Shown piece by piece: positions 54,181 to 64,000 of a stretch of DNA of 64,000 nucleotides. How positions within the stretch are numbered: position 1 is the stretch's first letter; each line of letters opens with the position of its first letter. Position numbers and translations under genes: made by a program. The notes under the pieces were generated by a model. It saw only the letters and a program-made list of their open reading frames with translations, did no database searches and was not told the DNA's origin. The stretch is from positions 294,810,793-294,874,792 of the forward strand of contig NC_056523.1 in NCBI RefSeq assembly GCF_019175285.1, read 5' to 3'. This DNA is from Sceloporus undulatus. Lineage: Eukaryota; Chordata; Lepidosauria; Squamata; Phrynosomatidae.

Positions 54181-54639
54181 CTGAAAGAAACAAAGCAAAG
54201 TTTTAAAATTCATAAGTCTATTAGTTTCAAGAAGTCTTCTCTGCATATGAGTTGACACCCAACTGAATATATACATTGCTTATCTCTTTACCAAGATCTA
54301 ATGAACTATATTAACCTCTGGCTATCACTAAAGTCATTATTACAATTCAGGAATTATTATATTGGGAATGATCTTTAGCAACATTCATAGTAGCAACAAT
54401 ACACATTAAAAGCATATAAAAAGTGAATATTAGAACAGAATTAAATTATTCAAAGTTGTTGTGAATAAAAGAATCAAAATTGTTATTCAACAATTCAAAC
54501 ATCAAGTTATAAGAGTAAAATGAAATTCCAAAGATAAAAGCAATTTAAAAAGCTCAGTTAAAAGAATGCAGCTTCCCCTAGCCCGTTCTTTAAAAATTTT
54601 CTGTTTTATAAACCTCTCAGAATAAAAAGAGTTTAGCCT

Positions 54640-54870
54640 GCCAACAGAAGGACAAGGAGGAAGCCATTCTGGCCTCCCTGAGAAGGAAATTCCAGAATCT
54701 AGGGGCAGACGTTGGGAAGGCTCTCTCTTGTGTCCCCCCTCCCCGTGCTTGTGATGGTGGTGGGACTGAGAGAAGGGCCTCTCATGATGACTTCAGATCC
54801 CGAGAAGAAACATATCGGGAGATACCATCTGCCAGATAGCCCTGGCCTGAGGCATATACAGTAACTAAGG
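54640..54870 (-). repeat. L2-clade LINE fragment
   Basis: CCAGAATCTAGGGGCAGACG, GAAGGCTCTCTCTTGTGTC and CAGATAGCCCTGGCC match, in order, the region near 6060-6250 of the L2 at 5752. Old and short; in an ERBIN intron. Confidence 0.65.
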
Positions 54871-54974
54871 CAATGAGATCTTTTGACTAAAAAACTTTCA
54901 AGATTCAAAATTATCCCCCCCCCCCCCCGCCCAATGTACTCCAGTTAACTAGATTTTATCAGCACCAAGTTATA

Positions 54975-55169
54975 CAGTTGGCCCTCTGCATCCACGGAAT
55001 CAACCATCCATGGCTTGGATTATTCCCAAAGCAAACGTTGATTTTGCCATTTTTCATAAGGGGCACCATTTTACTATGCCATTGTATTTAATGGGACTTG
55101 AACATCCATGGATTTTGGTATCCATAGGGGGTCCTGGAACTAAACCCACCAGATAGCAAGGGCCCACTA
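54975..55169 (-). mobile_element. Tigger-like MITE, complete
   Basis: TA on both sides (54973-54974 and 55170-55171). Ends CAGTTGGCCCTCTGCATCCA and the complement of GCAAGGGCCCACTA. Confidence 0.8.
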
Positions 55170-55427
55170 TACAGATTTATTCAAGTGATCCCCATTAACT
55201 TCAACAAAGTAACTGCATACATAGTTTCAGATAGAATTGTTTGTAGCTTTATACTGTTCCCCATGTTAATTATCATGTCTCATCACGTTATTGGAAGTCA
55301 CCTTATTATGATTGTTATAAAAACTGCATATGATATACAGCTACAAAGCTAACAGATTAAACAGGGCAAGTCCTCCCAACCAGAACTGTGAACCACCTTA
55401 AAATCCTGGTCATACAGCATATCTATT

Positions 55428-55603
55428 ATTGTGTGCTTTCAAGATTTGTGGCAACCTTAAGGTGAACCTATCACAGGAGTTTCTAGAGCTGACTCCGTGA
55501 CATGTCCATCCTCACCCAGTGGGTTTCCATGGCCAAGCAGGAAAATGTACACAGGTCTCCAGAGCTGTAGTCCAACATTTAAACCACTGCATCACACTGG
55601 CTC
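55428..55603 (-). repeat. tRNA-derived SINE
   Basis: TGTGTGCTTTCAAGATTTG, ACCCAGTGGGTTTCCATGGC, AGGTCTCCAGAGCTGTAGTC and AAACCACTGCATCACACTGG; reverse complement of the 37963 family, including the tRNA-like head. Confidence 0.75.
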
Positions 55604-55813
55604 TCTATACAGCATATACTGCTCATCATATATTTGTACCAACAGACATACAAACCTATTAAACTGACTCCGTATGTGATGAACTGAGCTTCACTACATA
55701 GAAGCATATGACATGATAAACCTGTTAATTTTCCAAGGGGCTACAAAACCCTTATTCCTTTTGCTTCATGGCTTTAACCAACAAAGATTTAAGAAACTAC
55801 ATATTTCCCACAC

Positions 55814-55997
55814 CTGATTTTGGAAGTGATAGCCAAGTTAGTTTCTTTGTCTGGAGAGCACAGTGATGCTTCACGGCTACTGTCCGTATTTAAAGAAACT
55901 GAATCAGACATTCGAGAAGGAGAGGAACAATTGCTGTTATTCTGATTGCTGTTGTGTGTTGGTTCATCTGACAAGGAATCCAGATCTTTATTGTCAT
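55814..55997 (-). CDS. ERBIN: ERBIN exon
   Basis: Encodes DDNKDLDSLSDEPTHNSNQN, NSNCSSPSRMSDSVSLNTDS and SREASLCSPDKETNLAITSK, ending IR. The core NSNQNNSNCSSPSRMSDSVS is conserved in ERBIN. It begins after a 1-base split codon and ends with two bases of the Arg codon finished by the large exon. TTTTCAG acceptor and CAG/GTGTGG donor. Confidence 0.94.
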
Positions 55998-57020
55998 CTG
56001 AAAAGAATTAACTGTTTAGTATATGCATATACACCCATATTTCCAATTTATGGAAGCATAATGTTCATAGCCTATCAAATACATTTAACAGAAAGAAATG
56101 CTTAAAAATGAAACTGCTTAGAACTAAAAAAAATTAACTGGGTAAAAGGTACTCAACATTTAGTCCAATGTGACTTCTATCTCTTACACCTCATAAATAA
56201 TGGATGTTAATTTATCTTTAATTTCTGTATTACATATGTGATTTGTTTTATAGACACATACCACTTGACACAACATTTCCCTAAACACACATTTCTCATA
56301 AACACACATACAGATTAAAATCTCAGCAACCACACTATGTGGCATGCACTCATATCATCCTACTTTCACAATCAGTCAAGGGTATGTATTTTAACACCCC
56401 ACATGGGACTGTACATGAAATGTTCTGCTATGGACATTTAGAAAACAAACCAGTATAATAGTAAAAAAAGCAGTAAAAATAAAATATCCAGAATACAATT
56501 AAGACAGTACAAATAAAAAGAAATGTCTGTGTATGTATATTTTTTAACCACTAACAGAACCTGCACCATAGATTCTAATGTAGTCTTTAGTCAGCTAGCT
56601 TTAAAAAAAGAACAATGGAAGACAATAGCAAGTTGTTATGTTCTAAATCCTACAGGTATCCCCCCCTCCACACACACACATTCATTAGAGAATCTTGAAG
56701 ATGGGCAAGATACATATCTTTATGCTTGTGACTCAAGTACTGAAATATTCACTTCATTTAACTGATGGAAGTATAAGACAAACTGTGTGCAATGATTTTA
56801 ATTACTTGTAACACAATACTCCAAAGTGGCAAGACATGTGAAAATATGCTCAACTGACTAAACAAGACTGCTACAGAGCAACTTTAAAAGCTTGCACCCA
56901 GTTACAATAAAATTTTAACTAAAATGTTATTTTAAATTATGAAAAGTTTAATGACTTCTTACAAATATATCTAAAGAGAAGAATAAACACTTTATTCGGA
57001 ATACTAAAGAAAAACTCTAC
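55998..57020 (-). other. ERBIN: ERBIN intron, nothing recognised
   Basis: AT-rich non-coding sequence with a short (CA)n at about 56668-56682. No transposon recognised. Confidence 0.5.
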
Positions 57021-57132
57021 CTTTTTTGCTAATGCCAAGTGCTACTACTTTTGGTTGGTTAATTGATGTTTCTATAAGAGGTGGTCTCATTTCTGCAATT
57101 TTCATTTCTTCATCTGAGGATAGTTCTTCTGA
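57021..57132 (-). CDS. ERBIN: ERBIN exon
   Basis: Encodes SEELSSDEEMKIAEMRPPLI, ETSINQPKVVALGISKK, an acidic linker matching known ERBIN (SSDEEMKMAEMRPPLIETSI). Phase 0 at its start (CTTTAG acceptor), one base over at its end (AAG/GTAGAG donor). 112 bp. Confidence 0.94.
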
Positions 57133-57247
57133 CTAAAGGAGAGAGATACAGATTGTATATTATCAAGTCATGTTGATCAGGCGCACTAATACACAAGGCA
57201 GCTTTACCCAAAAAAGTTTTATTAGATTGCACACCTTTGATAACAAT

Positions 57248-57584
57248 GGCGGGTTATAAACCGCCACTTTGCGGTGATCTGCCGCCGCCGCTGTTTGCTT
57301 CATGAGGGAGCTGCTGCAGCCAAACCGCACGGCTCCGTTACGGAGCAAAAAAGAAGCTCCAAAATGGAGCTTCTTTCCGCGGCGCAGCTATGACGCCGCG
57401 AGGTGCCGCGACACGTCTGGACGCTATGCGTCCAAGACATAAACATGGTGGCGGCTGTCTGGAACGGCCACCGCCAAAAAATACATAGTGACTATGTATT
57501 AGGGTTAGGGAGGTGCGGAAGCACCGCACCTTCCTAACCCTAATACGTAGTCACTACGTATTTTTTGGCGGTCTGTAACCCGCC
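57248..57584. mobile_element. GC-rich MITE ending in a long hairpin
   Basis: Ends GGCGGGTTATAAACCGCCA and the complement of TTGGCGGTCTGTAACCCGCC. AAT on both sides (57245-57247 and 57585-57587) is a possible 3-bp duplication. The last 100 bases (57471-57571) form a near-perfect hairpin with about 49-bp arms that contains TTAGGGTTAGGG. The core is CpG-rich. Related to 47535-47893 by its GTTACAGACC-type ends. Confidence 0.8.
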
Positions 57585-57900
57585 AATGTCTTTTTTATTG
57601 TTTCATATTTGAACAGTGTCATGTTCATCTATGGTTGGTGCGTAATAATTTTTTTAAAAAACTATTATCATTTATGTGGTGTGGCAGTATAGCATATCAT
57701 GTGCTATTCCTTGAAAAGGCACACCCTTCTCTGATTGTCTTTGATGGATTCAGAAAGTTACTGGACCTGGAAAGATACCATCTATGTCCCCGTTTCCTCT
57801 TCTCTGAGGCTGCACCAACTGCAATTTTAAGGCCACATATATAAAAATATATTTCAGTGTATTTTACTCAGCTTTGCACACTACATATGGCATACAGTAC

Positions 57901-58080
57901 CTCAAGAGTATCTTCATGATTAGCAATTGGTTTTGTGTTCTCTGATGTTTTAATCTGATTGCTCATCTGCATGTTTCCAGAACTGTTCTCAGCATCTGAT
58001 TCTTTAGGCTTCTGCACACAATTTCCCATCATATTCTGCTCATTTTCCATTTTGTTCTTTGCTGGAGTAACTTCTGAAGT
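57901..58080 (-). CDS. ERBIN: ERBIN exon
   Basis: Encodes TSEVTPAKNKMENEQNMMGN, CVQKPKESDAENSSGNMQMS and NQIKTSENTKPIANHEDTLE. It lines up with the fast-evolving ERBIN segment that ends with HDDVFE in human. 60 codons, phase 0 at both ends. GTAG acceptor, GAG/GTACTG donor. Confidence 0.9.
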
Positions 58081-58486
58081 CTACGACAGATTTAAAGTTA
58101 ACATTGTCAGGAAAAAGCTTCCCAATGGGAAAAAAAGCCTCATATATTTATTAACAATAATGTATAGGTGTGTACATATCGATGGCTGAGATACTTCATA
58201 TCAGTAGGTGTGCAGCTGTGCAACAGATTCTACCTGCTGAAGTACTGGTGACTCCAGTCAGGTGGCAGCATTTATTGCTTATACTTCATAATGGGTTGGC
58301 TTAATTCCCAGTCTGAAATATCGGGTCAAAAATCAAAAGAATTATTTTCCAGAACTGCACCACCCAATTAAAAGTAGTTATACCTCAGTTAACAAAGCAC
58401 ATGTGTTCCTGGACACATCTTCTTTAATAGAAACTTTGGTACCTGAGGTAGAAATAACATGGCAAGAATAGTGATAAATGCCTATA

Positions 58487-58685
58487 CAGTGGACCCTCCC
58501 CATACATGGGGGATCCTTTCCGGACACCACCACCACCACCCCCATAAAGAGGAAAATGTGTATGCTCAAGCCCATTTTAAAAAATAGATGCACACCCTTG
58601 TGTACAGCGGGGTGGGTGCACCATTGTTTTAAATGGGGCTTGTCTTCCGCCTACAGTTAAAGGCGCGTATGGCACGGGTGCACTG
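58487..58685 (+). mobile_element. Tigger-like MITE (CpG-richer subfamily)
   Basis: TA at 58485-58486 and 58686-58687. Ends CAGTGGACCCTCCCCATAC and the complement of GTATGGCACGGGTGCACTG. Confidence 0.75.
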
Positions 58686-59171
58686 TACTACACAAAAAAA
58701 AGAGCAGTTCAACATGAATGAAGCAAATGTTACATTCAAAACTAAGATTATGCACATGTGAAATGAAACAAGCAGGTCAGATAAACCTTGTATGGAATAA
58801 AAACATTTTGAATCTTCTGGAGGCCACTTGAAAGCTTCTTACAAAATGCATCCTGGGATGGTGTTTTTCTTTCAACAGCCTCCATTTTTCTTATGATTCC
58901 CATTTTGATGGCTTATAGATCTATGCTTTTTCTACATGCCAAGTCAGGTGGTGAGGCAGGGTAATCTGCTTTCCACTTTTCTTTCTGTTTTGCTCTCCAC
59001 ACATGCTCAGGAAATGATTCTGGAGGCAACTGTTTACCTTGCCTGTTGTATGTAAGTACACACACCTACAGTAGGGTCACATAGAGTGAATCCCATTTTT
59101 CCTCCAGTCAAGCTTTATTGCATGTCCCCTTGCAGAGAATGAGCCTACTAACTAAACAGTGATGAATTTAA

Positions 59172-59560
59172 TGTATATACTCAACTATAAGTCAACCTCA
59201 TGTATAAATCAAGATAAAGTTTAGGGACCAAAATTATGGATTTTGATAAGACCCATGGATAAGTCAAGGATAAAACTTAGCAGCATGTAACAAAGAAGGG
59301 AAAGGATACCAAAGAACATACAAAATTCCAGCAGGCATAACTGTTTGTGCTCACCCCGGATGAATGAGATAGTAGAGGGGATTGATCCTTCTGTTAGGTG
59401 CTCTGAGGAAGGATTAAGCTCTCACTTTTCACCAGGGAATGGTTCCTTTTTTTTTAGTTAAAGTACAGTTCCTACAATGACCTGTTAATAAGTCAACTCA
59501 GGTTTTTTGTGTCAATTTTTGTCTAAAATTTCAAGACTTATACGTGAGTATATACAGTAC
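59172..59560. mobile_element. MITE with TATAAGTC ends
   Basis: Left TGTATATACTCAACTATAAG, right CAAGACTTATACGTGAGTAT and ATACAGTA, inverted. Same family as 25651-25965; the inner GGACCAAAATTATGGATTTT is shared. Confidence 0.75.
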
Positions 59561-59601
59561 AGTATATTATTATTAATATTTTATTATTATTTTTATTTTT
59601 A

Positions 59602-59815
59602 CAGTGTGCCTGCATCATGCAGCTTTCAGCTTATAGCTGAAAACCGTGCGATGGAACAGGCAATGATGCATACGCCTGTGGTATGCACACTGCGCTACGG
59701 GCATAAGCCCCACTGTTTTCAATGGGGCTCGAACATATGCTTTATTTGCCTTACGCTGGGGTGTGTGTGTCCAGAACGGATCCTCCACATAAGGCAAGGA
59801 TGCACTCAAGTTACT
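59602..59815 (+). mobile_element. Tigger-like MITE (CpG-richer subfamily)
   Basis: Starts CAGTGTGCCTGCATCATGC and contains ACTGTTTTCAATGGGGCTCG, resembling 58487. The right end near 59815 is diverged. Confidence 0.55.
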
Positions 59816-60048
59816 TATTAAACAGTGACCAATTTATATGACTTTCAATACTTTATTCTCAATTTAATGTAAGCTTTCCAGTGGCCTTCGCTAGGTGATT
59901 ACTTTTTGAATACACCAAGCACAATTCTCCTTGCAATAATTTATGGAAATGCATAAAAATGAGATGATTCAAATTTTAGTATTTCACAAAAATTATGGCA
60001 TCATATTACAAAACGTGGTTCGGATTCAAAGAGAATACTGACACTAAC

Positions 60049-60219
60049 CTTTACACCAACATCCTTCACTGCAACCTGTTGACTTTCTTGCTTTGTCTCT
60101 TTGTTAGCACCTTCTGGATTTTCTTCATCTTTCAGTCTGTGTACTATTGTTTGAACTGTTTTGACCATGTTCTTTAGCTCATCAGGATACGGGGTTGGAT
60201 ACCTTTTCAAATTACCTTC
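60049..60219 (-). CDS. ERBIN: ERBIN exon
   Basis: Encodes EGNLKRYPTPYPDELKNMVK, TVQTIVHRLKDEENPEGANK and ETKQESQQVAVKDVGVK. NLKRYPTPYPDELKNMVKTV is the highly conserved motif shared by ERBIN and densin; the following HRLKDE is ERBIN-specific. 57 codons, phase 0 at both ends (TTTAG acceptor, AAG/GTTAGT donor). Confidence 0.96.
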
Positions 60220-60676
60220 CTAAATAAAAGAAATTCATTTTCAAAAGTCACATTACAAAAAGTAATTCAGAAATTCATATGAGTATCAATGTGATCATCA
60301 TCTGCAAAGGAAAAAAGAATAAACTGTACCCCTACTGAAGTGAATGGAGTATTGGAACACCTGCAAATTTTTATGCAACCCTGTCTTCAGGGAATTCATG
60401 TATTTCCCTGATTGCTGAACCTCTAGATACAGGTCTTGTCAGGTCAAGACATGCTCAGCTTTCCAGATTACATAACATGCACCTGTATTTATAATTATCA
60501 CATTTTGATAATCACAGCTCTGAATTTGCAGGACCTGAGCTGGGCTATTGATGATAGGTCTACTGGACAGCTCTTATTCATAGGATTGCTGTAACTGCCA
60601 GAATTCAAAGCCAACTTGTTGACAAACAACATTTTAATACCATCTTTTAAAATGAGGTAACTTAACATTAGTTTTC

Positions 60677-61060
60677 TGTGGGTTTTTCGGGCTATGTGGC
60701 CATGTTCTAGAAGAGTTTATTTCTGATGTTTTGCCAGCATCTGTGGCTGGCATCTTCACAGAATGCTAGCATGGAAGCGAGTGGGGTATATATATACTGT
60801 GTGATCCTGGGCTGATTTCCATGTTAATCTGTGTATTGTTGTTGAAGTGTTGAAGTGGGAGGATATGCAAACAGGATTTGTGTCTGTTTAATTAGATATC
60901 CATTGTTTGCTGGGGGGGAAAAACTGACTTTGGGTGGTTTTCATATGCGTTTGCTGGGTCTTCATTTTAGTGTTTTTCAGGACTGGTAGCCAAACTTTGC
61001 TAACTTTAAGGTTTCTTCTTTCCTGTTGAGAACATGGCCACATATCCTGAAAAACCCACA
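60677..61060. repeat. Inverted-end dispersed repeat
   Basis: TGTGGGTTTTTCGGGCTATG then TGGCCATGTTC at the left is mirrored at the right by GAACATGGCCACATATCCTG then AAAAACCCACA, about 31-bp inverted ends. The interior matches the fragment at 11795. A minus-strand frame (residues such as RRNLKVSKVWLPVLKNTKMK) looks like old coding sequence of unknown kind. Confidence 0.6.
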
Positions 61061-61467
61061 AAAAACTATGGATGCCGGCCATGAAAGCCTTCACATAAGT
61101 TAATATAACATTAATGTTATTTTCAGGCAGTCTCTTTACCACAAACTGACATGGCACTGATCTGTTTAATTTCAGGAGCTGGCTGCACCATGTGCCTTCC
61201 TGTGCTCAAAGACCACGAGAGCATACAAAGAGTTTACAAACCAAAACCACTTCAAGTTTTCTAAGAGAATAGCCCTCAAAAGTTTCACAAGTATCTTAAG
61301 GTTCAAAACCTCAAAAAAACAAAAAACCAAGAACACACTAGTGGAAAAGAGCTATGAGGTAATACACCTCGGCAAGATCCTGTCCACAACAATTAGTAGC
61401 TCAAACATAAAGAGTGAAAAATAATAACATGTTTAATAAATCATGATTAACTAAAGCAATTACATAC

Positions 61468-61589
61468 TCTGGGTGGAGCCTCCCTTTCATCTTTATCTTC
61501 ATCACATTCAAAAGCCACCTGTGCACGCTGTTTCCTCTGTTCCTCCCACAGTGAAGGATTGAAACTTTCATTATCAGATATGAACATAA
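61468..61589 (-). CDS. ERBIN: ERBIN exon
   Basis: Encodes (V)MFISDNESFNPSLWEEQRKQ, RAQVAFECDEDKDEREAPPR. It agrees with the ERBIN segment after the leucine-rich repeats (SFNPSLWEEQRKQRAQVAFE). Its first two bases complete the Val codon from the exon at 63232. CTTTAG acceptor, AGA/GTATGT donor. Confidence 0.96.
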
Positions 61590-62089
61590 CTAAAGAAAAA
61601 AGGGGAAAGTATCTGAGTAAATAAAATAACTTGCATAATTTCTTATTCGTGTCTTTTATTTGAAAACAGACTGTATGTATTATGATTGAAATGTGGAGAA
61701 TTTAAAGTTTTTACAGGCTCATTTCTGACATTTACAAATTGCCAAGCCGGCACCCCTGTGCAAACTAGACCCATTTATTTGTTTATGCCATGCTAGCTTG
61801 GGAAGAGTAGCTGGAAAAAACCTGAATCATTTGCTAGTTGCAGATATCAAAACGTGAAGGAGTAAGTTGACCAAATTTTAGTCTGACCTTGCTCAAAAAG
61901 TCCAAGCTCAATATTACAACATTGGCAAACTTCTCAGCATCCAGGCATAGCAGGCCTCCCCACAACTGGAACTAAAAGGGCTATACCATGCCTCCATGCC
62001 CCAAAACACTTAAGAGTAATCACATTAGAAATCCATTTGCAAATCTCTCTCTCTCTCTGTGGGAAGATTTCAGAATAAAGCACCTAGGT

Positions 62090-62475
62090 CAGGAAAGAGC
62101 AACTGTAGAAGGCTAAGAGGCTGCATTAGTCTTCTGGGAGACCTTGAAGGGCCCCCCACGCACACATCACATCCACCTCTAGAAAAAATCAGTAAGATTT
62201 TTTTGCCCTCACATATCTTCTAGGTTAGGGTCAGATATTTGCCCTCAAATATTTTCTACGTCTACTATTTCAACTACGTTTTGAGGACTTCCTGGCTTAT
62301 GTTAGGTGTGTAAAAGGCTTTTTTTAAAAAAGGAAATGAGCAAAAGCCATTTTCTATTTAGTTCCTATTTCAGAAAAGGCTCCTCTAGGACCGAAATTAT
62401 TTTTGTTTGGGGGGGGGGGCTCAAAATGTGGTGGAAATGTCCACACAGCCCCTAGAAAACATTTTGGGATCCCTG
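62090..62475. mobile_element. hAT-like MITE with exact 8-bp duplication
   Basis: Flanks ACCTAGGT at 62082-62089 and 62476-62483 are identical. Ends CAGGAAAGAG and GGATCCCTG share only a short inverted CAGG. No coding. The interior is rich in TTTGCCCTCA and TCTTCTAGG words. Confidence 0.7.
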
Positions 62476-63231
62476 ACCTAGGTACTATATTGCTCAATAA
62501 TTTCTATGAAGAGAGATCAGAGAATTTGTACCTGTTGGTCCTTTCAGATCTATGTATGATCATCAATATCAAAGATTATGATTGGTAACACATCTCTGGA
62601 CTCTTTCAAATGTTAATAGAAATGCTCATATAGTTCCATTTTGGGAAAGGTTACAGGGAGTGACTGTAACAGGCAGTTACTTATTATCTTGCATTGATTT
62701 TTCTATGTTGCACTGTCAGGTACATCTTGTTTTCCCCGGTATTTATCTATATGGGGGGCATTTGCTAAGATTGCATAGAAGCACTGTAGTGAGTTGATTC
62801 TAGATTTAATCTCATGTGTTGCTGTTTCTTTACACATTCAGTGTGTGACCACAGCAGGAGGCTAGATAACAAGGCCAGGAACACTACTATAGGAAAATAA
62901 GCATTATGTGCAAGATGTAATACCATATATTTTAGCTTCAACTCTGCAACTTGCCCAAACCCAATGATCATTCGGCAACATTATAAAGAACACCCTGTTA
63001 TGCTCAGTATTCTGGAAAGCGTTAATTTATACAATAAAAATATTAATTTATATTAATATTAATATTTTATTGCATTTGCTTTAATACAACCATTTCATGA
63101 TTTAAAACCATTTCAGTGTATTATGCTTACCACTTCTGGGGTTAGGTAAACTGAACAAATTTAAGCAAATATTCCTGATCTGTCAACATGCAAGATATTT
63201 AACATTTAAACAAATAAATACAATTCCATAC

Positions 63232-63331
63232 CATCTTCAGATCTTGGTTGTTGAGGGAACATATAATTAGTAAGTACTGTTTTCTGTGTTTCTGGTTCAA
63301 CTTCTTTTTGAAGGGGAATGAGTGGTTTAGA
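63232..63331 (-). CDS. ERBIN: ERBIN exon (first in window)
   Basis: Encodes [33 protein letters not shown], ending in one base of the next Val codon. [11 protein letters not shown] follows the leucine-rich repeats and LAP-specific domain in ERBIN. TTTTAG acceptor, GATG/GTATGG donor. The exons for the N-terminal 16 leucine-rich repeats lie beyond the right edge, so only about the C-terminal 60% of the protein is here. ERBIN is a basolateral scaffold that holds ERBB2 and damps RAS-RAF and SMAD signalling. Confidence 0.95.
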
Positions 63332-63469
63332 CTAAAAATGAAAACACAAAACACAAATTAAAAATGCACATACAGAATACATTAATTGAAAATAAGAATG
63401 AAATCCCTGTTCCTTTCTGATAAGAATATATATATTCCTGGTATAGATAAAGGTAGTCCCTTGACTTGA

Positions 63470-63780
63470 ATGTCTACTTGTAATCAACTACAGGGGGTGG
63501 TGCTCATCTCTGTTAGTAAGCCAAAGAGATAGCATTGTCTAAGGATTACTCTGGTGGTCATGTGGCCAGCATGACTGCACTGAACGCTATTACCTTCCCA
63601 CTGAAGTGGTACCTATTTATCTATTTGCATTTGCATGGTTTTGAACTGCTAGGTTGGCAGAAGCTGGGACTAGTGACAGGAGCTCACCCCATCATGTAGC
63701 ACTTGGGCCTCGAACTGCCAACCTTCTGATCTTTCACTCATCAAAACTGGTGTCTGAACCACTAAACCACTGCACCCCTA
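63470..63780 (-). repeat. tRNA-derived SINE (Sauria-SINE-like), near full length
   Basis: The minus strand begins AGGGGTGCAGTGGTTTAGTG, has GTTGGCAGTTCGAGGCC (B-box), GGGGTGAGCTCCTGTCAC, CCAGCTTCTGCCAACCTAGC, GCTGGCCACATGACCACCAG and ends AGATGAGCACCACCCCCTG, TCAAGTCAAGGGACTACC. It matches the SINE I know from snakes and lizards. In an ERBIN intron. Confidence 0.85.
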
Positions 63781-63799
63781 TATACTGTATTTCTGGCTG

Positions 63800-63930
63800 A
63801 GAAACATTTTATTGTTTCATTATAAAAAGATATAAAGGAATCCTGCAGCACCTTTGAAACTGACAAAAATAAATTCGTAGCACAAGATTTTGTGGGCTCA
63901 AGACCACTTCATCAGATGCATGGAGTTTAG
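63800..63930 (+). repeat. Dispersed repeat, 'GCAGCACCTTTGAAACTGAC' family
   Basis: AAAGGAATCCTGCAGCACCT, TTTGTGGGCTCAAGACCACT and TCATCAGATGCATGG; related to the copy at 1735. Confidence 0.6.
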
Positions 63931-64000
63931 CCTCTAAACAGACAGACATACTGATGAGCAGAAAAGAACATGAATTGTAACAAATACAAAACATGTGAGT

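Noticed and set aside
1-64000. Endogenous retrovirus, LTR element, or other capsid-bearing element
   Set aside because: I found no long terminal repeats, primer-binding site, or gag, pol or env-like frames. The reverse transcriptases present are of non-LTR type.
1-64000. tRNA, rRNA, snRNA or snoRNA genes
   Set aside because: tRNA-like A and B boxes occur only in SINE heads. No independent RNA gene was recognised.

Overview
The window looks like nuclear DNA from a squamate reptile, most likely a lizard. The evidence is the repeat mix: L2-clade LINEs with (TTA)n or (TTTA)n tails, lizard-type L1, RTE-BovB, tRNA-derived SINEs with BovB-like tails, and many hAT, Tigger-like and palindromic MITEs. 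Two host genes on the minus strand are recognised from their exons: SREK1 (5' end) and ERBIN (3' half). They have the same order and orientation as on human 5q12.3. Two 10-base N runs (14169-14178 and 19909-19918) are assembly gaps inside repeats.

Layout. 1-4595: SREK1 exon 2, intron 1 and exon 1, encoding the first RRM, with a CpG-rich promoter to about 4750. 4752-5740: an array of palindromic MITEs abutting that promoter. 5752-32457: the intergenic stretch, made mostly of nested LINEs and DNA transposons, plus an unrecognised plus-strand two-exon gene candidate (13901-14465 and 17058-17450) for a secreted or single-pass membrane protein. About 28690-32457: the likely ERBIN 3' UTR. 32458-63331: thirteen ERBIN coding exons running right to left, with matching phases and GT/AG borders, encoding the disordered middle region and the C-terminal PDZ domain. 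ERBIN exons for the leucine-rich repeats lie beyond the right edge.

Main observation. Two direct copies of a hAT-like element (ends TAGGGTTGCCAT / ATGGCAAGCCTA) lie at 8243-9505 and 21671-24208. Neither copy has its own target duplication, but the outer flanks of the pair are an identical 8-mer, AGTGTAAC (8235-8242 and 24209-24216). A third copy at 22117-22883 shows that this family makes 8-bp duplications. The simplest reading is that a composite transposon of about 16 kb, with the unrecognised gene candidate inside, moved as one unit into the SREK1-ERBIN interval.

Other points. A palindromic MITE family carries motifs close to the ZNF143/Staf site, one of them just upstream of SREK1. The large ERBIN exon has a one-base excess in a G run (53356-53363) that breaks its frame, probably a sequence error. 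An L1 fragment has inserted into a MITE inside the ERBIN 3' UTR. All family names are from reading the sequence; no database was searched.
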